A stretch of DNA of 64,000 nucleotides from UBA7985 sp965661545 (GTDB lineage: Bacteria; Pseudomonadota; Alphaproteobacteria; UBA7985), in NCBI GenBank assembly GCA_965661545.1, contig CBFIEF010000013.1, forward strand, positions 1 to 64,000, given 5' to 3'. Positions 52,040-60,979 of the stretch are shown here, piece by piece. Position 1 is the stretch's first letter, and each line of letters opens with the position of its first letter. Below the pieces are notes generated by a model. The model was not told where the DNA came from. It searched no databases and worked only from the letters and a program-made list of their open reading frames with translations. Position numbers and translations under genes: made by a program.

Positions 52040-53347
52040 TTAGGCGGACAGAACGGTCCGGTACATCTCTCCGATTCTCTGAATATCGGCCTCGGTCAGG
52101 ATCAAAGGCGGCGACATGGCCAAGCTGTCCCCGATTGGGCGACAGGAAATGCCCTCGTCCCACAACTTCTCAAACGCCGCACGACCGCGCGCGCCGACAA
52201 CGTCACCGCTTTCCAGCTGAATTGCGCCGACCAAGCCGATGTTTCGTACATCAATAACGCCCGGCAGATCGCTCAAGCCGTGCAGCATGTCTTCCCACGG
52301 CTTTTCCATCTTCGCAGCGTGCTCAAAGATTTTCTCGTCACGATACAGGTCGATGGTCGCAATCGCGGCGGCGCACGCCAATGGATGCCCGGAATAGGTG
52401 TAGCCGTGGAACAAGTCCGGCATGGTCTCTGGCCCGGCAAGGAAGGCTTCACGCACGTCCCCGGTGGTAAAGACACCGCCCAGCGGCACGGTTGCATTGG
52501 TAATGCCCTTGGCCACCGTCATCATATCCGGTGTCACGCCGAACTTTTGATAGGCAAAAGCTGTCCCCAACCGGCCAAAGCCACTGATGACTTCATCGAA
52601 GATCAGCAAAATGCCGTGGCGGTCGCAAATCTCGCGCAAACGCTCCAAATAGCCAACCGGCGGCGGGAACACGCCCCCTGCCCCGGAAACCGGCTCAACG
52701 ATGCACGCCGCAACGTTGTGCGCGCCATAGGTCTGGCAGATTTCCTCCAGATCGTCCGCCAAGTGCGCGCCGTGCTCTGGCATGCCGCGCGAAAATGCGT
52801 TGTCTGGCATAATATGAGTGTGACGCATGTGCTTGGCGTCGGGGTACAGCGTGCCGTACTGGCCCTTATTCAGGCCGATGCCGCCGACGCTCAAACCGCC
52901 GAAATTAATGCCGTGATAGGCCTTCTGACGCCCGACCAAGATCCGCCGCTGGCCCTCGCCACGCGCTGAATGATAGGCCAGCGCGATTTTCAGCGCCGTA
53001 TCAACCGCCTCAGACCCGGAATTGGTGAAGAAGATATGGTCGAACTCCGGCGTCATCTCCGTCAGCCGGTTTGCGGCTTCAAAGGCGATGGCGTGGCCCT
53101 GATTGAAGTTGTGCGCGAAATCCAGCGTTTCGGCTTGCTTCTGAATGGCTTCAACAATCGGTTTTCGATTGTGACCGGCGTTACAGCACCAAAGCCCCCC
53201 TGTGCCATCGATCAGCTTGTGACCTTCGATGGTGGTGTAGTGGATCCCATCGGCGCCGCCGATGATGCGGGGATTATCCTTGAACCAGCGGCTTGCCGTG
53301 AATGGCATCCAAAAGGCATCGAGGTTGTTTGGCAACTGTACGTTCAT
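52040..53347 (-). CDS. Class III omega-aminotransferase
   Basis: The 435-residue PLP enzyme has FFTNSGSEAVDTALKIALAYH, GRQKAYHGINFGG, ILLIFDEVISGFGRLGTAFAYQKFGVTPDMM and TVAKGITNATVPLGGVF with the Schiff-base Lys. The start PNNLDAFWMPFTASRWFKDNPR resembles beta-alanine-pyruvate and omega-amino-acid aminotransferases (the aromatic/Arg start is typical). With CoA-transferase and glutaryl-CoA dehydrogenase upstream in the same operon (3- and 22-base gaps), 5-aminovalerate may be the amine donor, which would give glutarate semialdehyde. Beta-alanine or taurine are alternatives. Confidence 0.85.
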   Translation of the reverse strand: MNVQLPNNLDAFWMPFTASRWFKDNPRIIGGADGIHYTTIEGHKLIDGTGGLWCCNAGHNRKPIVEAIQKQAETLDFAHNFNQGHAIAFEAANRLTEMTPEFDHIFFTNSGSEAVDTALKIALAYHSARGEGQRRILVGRQKAYHGINFGGLSVGGIGLNKGQYGTLYPDAKHMRHTHIMPDNAFSRGMPEHGAHLADDLEEICQTYGAHNVAACIVEPVSGAGGVFPPPVGYLERLREICDRHGILLIFDEVISGFGRLGTAFAYQKFGVTPDMMTVAKGITNATVPLGGVFTTGDVREAFLAGPETMPDLFHGYTYSGHPLACAAAIATIDLYRDEKIFEHAAKMEKPWEDMLHGLSDLPGVIDVRNIGLVGAIQLESGDVVGARGRAAFEKLWDEGISCRPIGDSLAMSPPLILTEADIQRIGEMYRTVLSA

Positions 53348-53350
53348 TGT

Positions 53351-54484
53351 CTACCATTCAATGTCATCAAAGTTTGTATCACCCAGGGCGGGTGCAGCTT
53401 TGTCGACCTTCAACGAAGCGTCAGAAAACTTCAAGGGTGTTCGCAATCCGGGAACCCCTTCCGGGTCGATCCGAACGCCCCGATGCAGAAATTGAGGGTC
53501 CGCGTGTGCTTCTTCGATTGAATTGATGGGGCCGGCTGGGACGCCAGCGGCGGTGAGTTGGTCGATCAAATCCTGACGGGCAAAGGCCGCCGTCGCCGTA
53601 TTGAGAACTGCCGCCATATCTTCCAAGTTTGCCACGCGCGCAGCGTTGCTCTCGAACTTTTCCGAAGCCGCAACGTCGGGAATGTTCAAAACTCCACACA
53701 GCGACTGAAACTGCCGATCGTTGCCGGTGGCAATGATGATATGGCCGTCACTGCATTGATACGTCTCATACGGCACTAAATTCGGGTGCCGGTTGCCGAA
53801 CCGCTTGGGGGAGATGCCGGAGACCATGTAATTCAGCCCCTGATTCGCCAAAACCGCGGACATGGTATCGAACAGGGCCAAATCCACTTCTTGGCCCCGC
53901 CCAGTCTCGGCCCGCAGTTTTAACGCCGCCTGAATACCGATCACGCCATAGATCCCGGTCAGAATGTCGGCGAAGGCCACGCCCATTTTCTGCGGCTCGC
54001 GATCTGCCGGACCGGTGATGTCCATGATCCCGCTCATGCCCTGAACCAGCAAATCATAGCCCGGCTGGCTGGCCCGTGGCCCGTCCTGACCAAAGCCCGT
54101 GATCGAGGCATAAACCACCGCCGGGTTCGTCTCGGCAATGCTGGGATAATCCAAGGCAAACTTGTCCAGCCCACCCTTTTTGTAATTCTGGATGACAACA
54201 TCCGCCTGCGCCGCCAGCTTCTGAACGGCGGCGAGATCGTCAGCGTCCTTTAAATTAGCGATAATCGACCGCTTGCCACGGTTACAGGCAAAGTAATAGG
54301 CCGCTGTCTTCTCGCCATCACGCTCGATGAAGGGTGGCCCCCAGCGTCGGGTGTCATCCCCCGCTGGCGCTTCAATCTTCACAACATCAGCGCCCATATC
54401 GGCCAAAGTCTGACCGATCCACGGCCCCGCCAGAATACGGGACAGGTCCAGAACCTTTAGCCCCTCATAAGGATAAGTCGTCAC
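53351..54484 (-). CDS. CaiB/BaiF family (class III) CoA-transferase
   Basis: The 377-residue protein has GLKVLDLSRILAGPWIGQTLADMGADVVKIEAPAGDDTRRWGPPFI, the catalytic Asp in QPGYDLLVQGMSGIMDITG and QEVDLALFDTMSAVLANQG. Class III transferases move CoA between carboxylic acids. Its place between glutaryl-CoA dehydrogenase and an aminotransferase suggests activation of glutarate (a glutarate-CoA transferase role); that is inference. GTG start; AGGTG is about 8 bases upstream. It ends 3 bases before the aminotransferase gene. Confidence 0.88.
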   Translation of the reverse strand: MTTYPYEGLKVLDLSRILAGPWIGQTLADMGADVVKIEAPAGDDTRRWGPPFIERDGEKTAAYYFACNRGKRSIIANLKDADDLAAVQKLAAQADVVIQNYKKGGLDKFALDYPSIAETNPAVVYASITGFGQDGPRASQPGYDLLVQGMSGIMDITGPADREPQKMGVAFADILTGIYGVIGIQAALKLRAETGRGQEVDLALFDTMSAVLANQGLNYMVSGISPKRFGNRHPNLVPYETYQCSDGHIIIATGNDRQFQSLCGVLNIPDVAASEKFESNAARVANLEDMAAVLNTATAAFARQDLIDQLTAAGVPAGPINSIEEAHADPQFLHRGVRIDPEGVPGLRTPLKFSDASLKVDKAAPALGDTNFDDIEW

Positions 54485-54506
54485 AGCAGCGCACCTTTCT
54501 CTGTGC

Positions 54507-55685
54507 CTAGAAGAAAGCCTGCAAACCCGTCTGTGCCCGACCCAAAATCAGCGCATGGACATCGTGCGTGCCTTCATAGGTGTTTACCGTCTCAAGGTTC
54601 GCCGCGTGGCGCATGATGTGGTAGCCGATTTGAATGCCGTTACCGCCGTGCATGTCACGACTCATCCGGGCAATGTCCAAAGCCTTGCCGCAGTTATTCC
54701 GCTTCATGATGGAGATCATCTCCGGCGACATCTTGCCCGCATCCATCAATCGACCGACCCGCAGGGAGCCTTGCAGGCCAAGCGCGATTTCCGTCTGCAT
54801 GTCCGCGAGTTTTTTCTGGAACAATTGCGTCGCGGCCAGCGGGCGGTCGAACTGCTTGCGGTCCATGCCGTAAGCGTGCGCGCGCAGCCAGCAATCTTCT
54901 GCCGCGCCCATCGCGCCCCATGAAATGCCATAGCGGGCCGAGTTCAAACAGCTGAACGGCCCTTTCAGCCCTTCGACGTTGGGCAAAATCGCGTCTTCAC
55001 CGACTTCGACGCCCTCCATAACGATTTCACCGGTCACAGAAGCGCGCAGGGACAGTTTGCCCTCAATCTTTGGCGCACTCAGTCCCGCCATGCCTTTCTC
55101 AAGCACAAAGCCCTTGATCCGGTCTCCGTGGTCTTCGGATTTTGCCCAAACGACAAAGACATCCGCAATCGGCGCGTTTGAGATCCACATTTTGGAACCA
55201 GTCAGCCGATAGCCCGTCGCGGTCTTTTCCGCGCGGGTCTTCATGGAACCGGGGTCTGACCCGGCCTCAGGCTCTGTCAAACCAAAACAGCCGATCCATT
55301 CGCCACTGGCCAGCTTGGGCAGAAACTTCATCTTCTGTTCTTCGGTGCCGAATTGGTTGATCGGGTGCATTACCAGCGAGGATTGCACCGAGGCCATCGA
55401 GCGATAGCCGCTGTCTACGCGCTCAATCTCCCGCGCGACCAAGCCGTAAGAGACATAGGACGCACCGACGCCGCCGTATTGCTCGGGAATGGTGACGCCC
55501 AGCATACCCGCCTGCCCCATGAGCCGAAACAAACCCGGCTCGACGCCTTCGTTCATATACATATCTTCGACGCGCGTTTGCAGCTCGGCTGCGGCAAAGG
55601 CCTTAGCGCTATCGCGGATCATGCTCTCTTCTTCGTTAAGCTGATCATCGAGTAAAAACGGGTCGTCCCACTGAAAAGCCGGCAC
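54507..55685 (-). CDS. gcdH: Glutaryl-CoA dehydrogenase
   Basis: The 392-residue flavoenzyme has PAFQWDDPFLLDDQLNEEESMIRDSAKAFA, CFGLTEPEAGSDPGSMKTRAEK, KMWISNAPIADVFVVWAK, CLNSARYGISWGAMGAAEDC, and at the active site NLETVNTYEGTHDVHALILGRAQTG with the catalytic Glu. This set is diagnostic for GcdH, which oxidises and decarboxylates glutaryl-CoA to crotonyl-CoA. GTG start with AAGGA 9 bases upstream. It heads an operon with a CoA-transferase and aminotransferase, so lysine- or 5-aminovalerate-derived glutarate is the likely input. Confidence 0.93.
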   Translation of the reverse strand: MPAFQWDDPFLLDDQLNEEESMIRDSAKAFAAAELQTRVEDMYMNEGVEPGLFRLMGQAGMLGVTIPEQYGGVGASYVSYGLVAREIERVDSGYRSMASVQSSLVMHPINQFGTEEQKMKFLPKLASGEWIGCFGLTEPEAGSDPGSMKTRAEKTATGYRLTGSKMWISNAPIADVFVVWAKSEDHGDRIKGFVLEKGMAGLSAPKIEGKLSLRASVTGEIVMEGVEVGEDAILPNVEGLKGPFSCLNSARYGISWGAMGAAEDCWLRAHAYGMDRKQFDRPLAATQLFQKKLADMQTEIALGLQGSLRVGRLMDAGKMSPEMISIMKRNNCGKALDIARMSRDMHGGNGIQIGYHIMRHAANLETVNTYEGTHDVHALILGRAQTGLQAFF

Positions 55686-55818
55686 AGGGCAATTCCTTCC
55701 ATTACAGATTCATTCTTGCGTATGGAAAGCAGTCTAAACCCGTCGCCAACCAATAGAAAAGGACGAAAGGTTCAGCAACGTCGTCGCAGCAGATTTATTA
55801 GTGAAACGCGTCAGTCTG

Positions 55819-56154
55819 TTAGTCTGGCTTACAGAACTGTAGATAAAGCATCGCCACGAGTTCTTGGGCGAACGAGTCTTCGAGGCTGTAATAGATGAAT
55901 TTCTCATCACGCCGCGCCGAAACCAAGCCGGAAAGCTTTAAACGGTTCAGGTGGTGCGAGGTCAAACTCTGCTTTGCGCCAACCTTATTCGAGAGATCCG
56001 TAACCGTCTGTTCACCATCAATCAGATTGCACAGCAGCATCAGGCGCATCGGCGTCGCGATTGCTTTTAGATAGTCGCAAGCAGCCTCCGCCTTCACCAC
56101 CATCACTTTGGGATCGATTATCGTATCAGGTGATTGATTACCGGTAACTTCCAT
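55819..56154 (-). CDS. ArsR/SmtB family regulator, SqrR/BigR-like
   Basis: From ATG 56154 (CGGAG 7 bases upstream) the protein has 111 residues. The winged helix spans TPMRLMLLCNLIDGEQTVTDLSNKVGAKQSLTSHHLNRLKLSGLVSARRDEKFIYYSL. There is no arsenic-type CxC. Instead Cys42 lies at the LLCNLIDGE turn and Cys108 near the C-terminus, close to the Cys41/Cys107 pair of persulfide sensors of the SqrR/BigR type, which form a sulfur bridge and release DNA. That function is inferred from cysteine spacing. Cys26 is additional. A tandem 10-base repeat lies 31 bases upstream of its ATG. The target genes are unknown. Confidence 0.8.
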   Translation of the reverse strand: MEVTGNQSPDTIIDPKVMVVKAEAACDYLKAIATPMRLMLLCNLIDGEQTVTDLSNKVGAKQSLTSHHLNRLKLSGLVSARRDEKFIYYSLEDSFAQELVAMLYLQFCKPD

Positions 56155-56184
56155 GACTGTCTCCGCGTCATAGCCTTTCAAAAC

Positions 56185-56204
56185 ATGGTCAACTATGGTC
56201 AACT
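56185..56204. repeat. Perfect tandem 10-base repeat upstream of the ArsR gene
   Basis: ATGGTCAACT occurs twice in a row; on the minus strand each unit contains TTGACC, which could also be a -35 element. It lies 31 bases before the ArsR ATG and may be an autoregulatory site; that role is inference. Confidence 0.6.
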
Positions 56205-56681
56205 AATGACACGTTCGCCACCAGCCAAAGAGCGTCTGCGACCGCAGTCGTTCTCCATGAGTTGTTTGCTTCAAGCTAATGATAGGTTCGGTAACTTTAA
56301 AGTGCGAAGGACAAAAATTTAGGTATTTTTTGCTATTCGGTCACTTGTGACGACCCTGATGTGCGACTTTCGTTAACTTCCGGCTCGTCCCTATGAAAAC
56401 AGGAAAATTTTATATTTCTCGGAAGCCGATTTAGTCACAGGCCAAGGCGGCATTTTGCGAGTCTTAGGGAAATCTCAGATTGGGATGGCTCGGGCAAATT
56501 GCACTCGATATTGCGACAGAATACAGGCGTCGCCCCTAAAAGCACCGCCTCGACGCAGCATTTTCTCAACAAACAACCCATTCTAGGGCGTTGATTATTC
56601 CAAAGGATTATACGCCTTCTGGCATGGCAAATGCATGGTTATGCGTATTAACGGGCTTCGGCTCACAATTTGAGTTTTGCA
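56205..56681. other. 477-base AT-rich intergenic region
   Basis: No gene was supported. It holds scattered AT-rich stretches but no clear palindrome or terminator. A frame on the plus strand (56591-56854) overlaps the next gene out of phase and lacks any family pattern. Divergent genes on both sides mean it must hold at least one promoter. Confidence 0.4.
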
Positions 56682-57281
56682 ATGTTGGCGTCGATTTTTC
56701 ATGGCGCGCAAGGCTTGTTTATTTGGACTTTGGATTGGCTCAGTTTTGGAGCCAGCGGCCCTATGGGCTCAGATTTGTTGGACACGGCAGACACATCCGC
56801 TTCGCATTTGAACGATGTCTCCCGTTTTCAACTTATACCCAAAGGAAGCTTTGAACAGGTTGACCGCACAAGCGTATTGGATCAGGTCGCGGCCTGGACT
56901 GAAAATGCCCCTGCCCCCAGTTTGGAGCCGGAAGAGACCACAGTGTTGGGCGCTGCTGCGTGGGTCGAATCATCCGAGGAATCGGATGCTGACCTCATCC
57001 TGCAATTTGCTCTCGGGGACGCCAATGGCTTGTCCCTGGAAATGCTGTACGCAATCAGCGATGATGTCTCTGGCACAGACGCTTTTAGCCCTCTCATCCA
57101 ACCTGCGATGGCCATAGAGCTCAACGATGACGAAACCGCCGCACAAATCACACTGACCGGCACCGCCAATACGGGCTTTGACGAGGTGTATGTGCCGCTG
57201 GTCTTTGACGTAATCGATGACTTGGGCGACCTGACGACCGTCAACACGACCATCGGCCTTTGGAATACAGATCTGATTTAG
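56682..57281 (+). CDS. Unknown protein, paralogue of the next gene
   Basis: From ATG 56682 the protein has about 199 residues (MLASIFHGAQGLFIWTLDWLSFG...); a TTG 12 bases upstream is an alternative, and neither start has a good ribosome site. The N-terminal 26 residues are hydrophobic (signal or anchor). The C-terminal half has a beta-rich domain (ILQFALGDANGLSLEMLYAISD...AAQITLTGTANTGFDEVYVPLVFDVIDDLGD) that matches the 57360 protein in layout. No known family was recognised. Very acidic, so probably exported. Confidence 0.55.
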   Translation: MLASIFHGAQGLFIWTLDWLSFGASGPMGSDLLDTADTSASHLNDVSRFQLIPKGSFEQVDRTSVLDQVAAWTENAPAPSLEPEETTVLGAAAWVESSEESDADLILQFALGDANGLSLEMLYAISDDVSGTDAFSPLIQPAMAIELNDDETAAQITLTGTANTGFDEVYVPLVFDVIDDLGDLTTVNTTIGLWNTDLI

Positions 57282-57359
57282 TCGCGGTTTAGCCTTGTTT
57301 TTGAGCCCGTTCTCCGTTTAGGGAGTGGTCGTCATTGATTATCGCGTGCTCTCTGTGAA

Positions 57360-57986
57360 ATGAATGGTCTCCTCGCGTTTGCCGGACAAGTGTTCCTGCC
57401 AATCTCTCAGATGGCCCTATGGGTTCTGGGACTGCGTGACCGTGCCGAGACTGAAGGTACATCTGAGCCGATCGAGCTTGAGGTCACAGCCGCAGAAAAT
57501 CAGGATTTTTTGCCCCTGGGCCAGCAAGACCTGCCACCGGGCGCGTTTCCACAATTGGAAGTGGACTTTCAAACGTACGATGGCTCAACCAATTGGGACG
57601 TTTCGCTGGCAGACCCCACCATCGACAGTCCTACCACCCTCTCTAGCGCCTATGCCCGTAAAACAGCAGGCGCCGTTGAGGGCGAATATGAGCTGTTGGT
57701 GCATGTGATCGTGTCGGACAACAACGGGCTCACAAAACCCCAGCTGGAACAGTCCGCCATGACCAGCTTGACGCTGGCCCAGAGTTTCTTCAAAGGCGCC
57801 GCGACAGCCGATATCAGCATCGATTTTATCAGCGCGAACAGCGTTCAAATCGAATGGATGGGAGCGATGGCCAACGCAGAAGATCGGCTTTACTACCCCC
57901 TCCATCTGGACGTCGATGACCGCGAGGGCTTCACCCAGGCGCTGGATGCTCAAGTTCCCATCCTCAGCGACGCACTCAGCCTCTAA
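57360..57986 (+). CDS. Unknown protein, paralogue of the preceding gene
   Basis: The 208-residue protein starts MNGLLAFAGQVFLPISQMALWVLGL, a hydrophobic signal or anchor, followed by an acidic region and a domain like the one in the preceding gene: ELLVHVIVSDNNGLTKPQLEQ, TADISIDFISANSVQIEWMGAMANAEDRLYYPLHLDVDDREG. Shared points are the (D/N)-x-NGL turn, the Ile/Leu-rich strand and the Y-x-PL-x-x-D-V ending. Function is unknown. The gene follows 78 bases after its paralogue and ends at a strong terminator, so both may form one unit. Confidence 0.6.
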   Translation: MNGLLAFAGQVFLPISQMALWVLGLRDRAETEGTSEPIELEVTAAENQDFLPLGQQDLPPGAFPQLEVDFQTYDGSTNWDVSLADPTIDSPTTLSSAYARKTAGAVEGEYELLVHVIVSDNNGLTKPQLEQSAMTSLTLAQSFFKGAATADISIDFISANSVQIEWMGAMANAEDRLYYPLHLDVDDREGFTQALDAQVPILSDALSL

Positions 57987-57999
57987 CATCCCAACAAAG

Positions 58000-58034
58000 A
58001 AAAGGGGGTCCAACGTGTGCTGGACCCCCTTTTT
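58000..58034 (+). terminator. Intrinsic terminator after the paralogous pair
   Basis: Perfect arms AAAAGGGGGTCCA / TGGACCCCCTTTT with an 8-base loop and T-run; it could also work on the minus strand for the fragment gene. Confidence 0.9.
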
Positions 58035-58069
58035 ACTGTGTGACACGCAGTCCTAACGGCTGCGGCGGT

Positions 58070-59170
58070 CTACCAACCCGAAAGCGGATCGACCGCAACC
58101 GTCGGAGCGGTTGTCTGATTTCCATTTTGAATGGACTCCAGCAAACGCAGAGTTTCTTCGGTGAGTGGAGCGGCATCGACCGATCCACTCACCAAGCCAG
58201 CGCCAATGGACGTACTTCCGGTGTTTGCTACTCCAGCACGAGCTGCAGACCCGGTTGTGCCCCCATAATAGGCACTGGTACCTACACCGTACGCAGCGGT
58301 CGCAGTACCGCCGCTGGTGTATCCTGTTGCCACACCACCATAGACTTGGCCGACTGAACCCGCGTTAACCGCGTTCAGGTCGTAACCGTTGCTGGTGTAA
58401 GCTTGACCGTTTTCATTGAACTGCACCAAGCCGGACTGATAGCCCTGCTGAAGCTGTTCTTCGGTGACGTAGCCCTGCAAAACGTACTGCTGCTGTGCGT
58501 ACTGCCGCACATACTGCTGCTGGACTTGCTGGACTTTCTGGACCTGTTTAACCGTCCGCTGAACCTGCTGTTGGGCAGCAGGTTGAACGGTTAACTTCTG
58601 AATGACCTCAATCTTCTGCTGCTGAGCAGGCTGTGGCGCGACGGAAACCGGCGCGGCACAGTTCAGAGGCCCTTGGCCGATCACACGGATCTGCGCCAAC
58701 TCGATGTCCAGCTTGTAGGAGCTGTTGGTATCACGCCACAGATCCTTGACCATGTCAGCCAAGCTGCTGGTCCGACGCGACACAAGAGCGTTGCCCTCGT
58801 CCTGCTGACGGTACGTGAGACGGAGCGTCGAGCGACCCGCTTCGAGCGTATCCATCAACGCCCGCATCCCGCTTTTGGACTGGTCCGTCAACTCAACGGA
58901 TGATCCATTAAACGCACAGCCGTTCAAGGACAGCTCAACCACCCGTGCAATCTGCACACCGAAGTTGACCTTGGTCATCTTACCAGCCGTCAAGCGGACC
59001 ACCCGCGGGTTCTCGGAAGTGACGCGGAAACCAGAAGGCGCACGACGCTCATCGAGCTTGAGGACAATGTTCGAACCGATATCCTGATCCGGCAGCGACG
59101 CACACGGTACATGGTAGCGACCTTTGCTATCCGTCCGGATGGTCTTGGCCGCACCGTCCACCAGCGCCAC
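58070..59170 (-). CDS. C-terminal remnant of a large repeat/surface protein
   Basis: The open frame begins at a GTG (366 residues) without a ribosome site or signal peptide. The same frame reads SRIVALVDGAAKTIRTDSKGRYHVPC directly upstream, then a TAA 25 bases before the GTG, so the coding region starts in mid-domain. The region GSNIVLKLDERRAPSGFRVTSENPRVVRLTAGKMTKVNFG (about 34-73) is the typical closing module of giant extracellular repeat proteins. A Gln-rich stretch (about 180-230) and a Gly/Thr/Ala-rich tail follow. It is most likely the broken 3' end of a larger gene; upstream DNA turns abruptly AT-rich at about 59180-59230. Confidence 0.65.
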   Translation of the reverse strand: MALVDGAAKTIRTDSKGRYHVPCASLPDQDIGSNIVLKLDERRAPSGFRVTSENPRVVRLTAGKMTKVNFGVQIARVVELSLNGCAFNGSSVELTDQSKSGMRALMDTLEAGRSTLRLTYRQQDEGNALVSRRTSSLADMVKDLWRDTNSSYKLDIELAQIRVIGQGPLNCAAPVSVAPQPAQQQKIEVIQKLTVQPAAQQQVQRTVKQVQKVQQVQQQYVRQYAQQQYVLQGYVTEEQLQQGYQSGLVQFNENGQAYTSNGYDLNAVNAGSVGQVYGGVATGYTSGGTATAAYGVGTSAYYGGTTGSAARAGVANTGSTSIGAGLVSGSVDAAPLTEETLRLLESIQNGNQTTAPTVAVDPLSGW

Positions 59171-59337
59171 GATGCGTGAATAATGATTAATTAGTTATTT
59201 TAGTATTTTTTTAGTGGTAAGCGCAGTGTTTTTCACTGAAAGCCTATCGCATTCTAAGGATTTTGCCGTGATGCTAAGATTATCCGTTGAACACATAATT
59301 TCTTATTCTGCACAGAGCATTTGCATTCTCGAAATGC

Positions 59338-60054
59338 CTAGAACAGGCTACTCAAACGCTGCATTTGGCGGCCACTGCTGTCAAAATTGCGATCAGAGAG
59401 CCACGCTGTATACGCCTGCTTCAAGCGCGGCCACTCGGTATCCAAGATGCTCCACCACGCGGTGTTTCGGTTTCTGCCATGGTTTATCTGGTCCTGCCGA
59501 AACGTCCCCTCAAAAGTAAAACCCAGCCGACGCGCCGTGTTCATAGAAGGCAGATTATCAGCGTTGCACTTCCACTCGTATCTCCGATATTGCAAAACCT
59601 CAAAAACGTGCTGCATCAGCAGAAATTGCGCCTCTGTCGAGGTCCGGGAGCGGGCCATTTGTGGCGGGAAGCGCACGAAGCCAACCTCTATCGATCCAGC
59701 CTCAGGGCGAATGCGCAGGAAGCTAAATTGGCCTGTTGCAACGGGCGGCAAGTCCGCTGCTTCGTCAGTCGGAATCACCACGTATGTCAGGTTATCGACG
59801 GCACTGTCGTAGCTTTTCCAGTCTTGGATAAATTCGTCTTTGGTGGCGAACGGTCCGTGGCCCGCCAGAAACATCCACTGCCGGCGCTCCGGATCTGCAA
59901 CAGCCATTTGGTCCCATAAGTCTTGCCCGTGCCGCTCAAAATCCAGCGGCTCCAGACGACAATATCGGCCCGTCATCACCGTCGGTTCGGGTCGAGACCA
60001 CGCTGGATGGTCCACCAAAGGCCCTAATTCGTTCATCCAAGGGGGAGTTTTCAT
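59338..60054 (-). CDS. GNAT family N-acetyltransferase (RimJ/RimL-like)
   Basis: The 238-residue protein has a GNAT_3-like fold: GRYCRLEPLDFERHGQDLWD, ATGQFSFLRIRPEAGSIEVGFVRFPPQMARSRTSTEAQFLLMQHVFEVLQYRRYEWKCNADNLPSMNTARRLGFTFEGTFRQD. The last segment is the acetyl-CoA and acceptor-binding core. RimJ/RimL members acetylate N-termini of ribosomal or other proteins; substrate is unknown. The DUF4440-like ends are absent. It stands alone between an AT-rich gap and an EamA gene. Confidence 0.88.
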   Translation of the reverse strand: MKTPPWMNELGPLVDHPAWSRPEPTVMTGRYCRLEPLDFERHGQDLWDQMAVADPERRQWMFLAGHGPFATKDEFIQDWKSYDSAVDNLTYVVIPTDEAADLPPVATGQFSFLRIRPEAGSIEVGFVRFPPQMARSRTSTEAQFLLMQHVFEVLQYRRYEWKCNADNLPSMNTARRLGFTFEGTFRQDQINHGRNRNTAWWSILDTEWPRLKQAYTAWLSDRNFDSSGRQMQRLSSLF

Positions 60055-60093
60055 CGCTGAACTTCTCTGGCTTAGGTCATAACGTGTTGCGTC

Positions 60094-60969
60094 TTAGCTC
60101 CGTGCGCCACGCAAATTGATTGAGACGATACCCAGTAACACGAGCGGTAGTCCAATGAACGCAAAGCTTGTCCACTGGTAGCCCTCGACCACGGTCGAAA
60201 TCATCAGCGCAAACGGCGGAAAAATCACCGTAGCATAGGCCGCCCGGCTCGCCCCAATCCGTCCCAGCAGTGTCAAGTAGGCGCTAAAGGCCAATACGCT
60301 CGAGAACACGGCCAGCCATAGCCCCCCGCCGATATAGCGCCAGCTCATCTCGATCATAAGCTCGTGCCCACGCAGCAGGCTAACGATGAACATAAACCCA
60401 GCACCGTAGAGCATGCCCCATGCTGTGGACCCAATCACCGGCAGGTCTCGGCGCTGCGCAGCGCTGGAAATCATGTTGCCGGTGCAGAAGCTAAAGGTGC
60501 CGCACAAACACAGCGCCAACGCACCCAAAGCCGCCCGTGAGCTCGCAATCTCTGGCCAATACAGCAGCAGCACGCCGCCAAACCCCAAAACGGCGGCGAC
60601 CAGCCCGAGCAGGCGGATACGCGTACGGAACAGAACAGAGCCGTAGAACAGATTGACCAGCGAAGCACTGGCAAACACAACGGCGAGCAGGCCAGACGCC
60701 AGCGACTGACTGGCGTAATAGAACAGGGCAAAGTTGGTGGAGAACAGGAACACGCCCAGCGCCATCGCCACCCCGTGCCCCCACAGCGGCAGCGCCAAGC
60801 GGCGCTTAGTAAGCCAGCCGATGAGGAACATCAGCGATCCGGCGAGAACAAAGCGCCAGATCAGCGAGACTTCCGGGGCGACAGTGCCGACTTGCCATTT
60901 CAGTGGCAGCCAGCTTGACGACCACCCAATGACAACAAAGCCGTACAGGACGAAATCAAACGGCTTCAC
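60094..60969 (-). CDS. EamA/DMT-family transporter
   Basis: The 291-residue protein has ten predicted membrane segments in two EamA halves (FVLYGFVVIGWSSSWLPLKWQ; SEVSLIWRFVLAGSLMFLIGWL and later YIGGGLWLAVFSSVLAFSAYLTLLGRIGASRAAYATVIFPPFALMIST). The substrate is unknown. The start is GTG 60969, 10 bases after the DUF1330 gene, so these two are probably one transcript. It is the second EamA exporter in the window; the sequences differ clearly. Confidence 0.87.
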   Translation of the reverse strand: MKPFDFVLYGFVVIGWSSSWLPLKWQVGTVAPEVSLIWRFVLAGSLMFLIGWLTKRRLALPLWGHGVAMALGVFLFSTNFALFYYASQSLASGLLAVVFASASLVNLFYGSVLFRTRIRLLGLVAAVLGFGGVLLLYWPEIASSRAALGALALCLCGTFSFCTGNMISSAAQRRDLPVIGSTAWGMLYGAGFMFIVSLLRGHELMIEMSWRYIGGGLWLAVFSSVLAFSAYLTLLGRIGASRAAYATVIFPPFALMISTVVEGYQWTSFAFIGLPLVLLGIVSINLRGARS

Positions 60970-60979
60970 GCCGCCTCGC

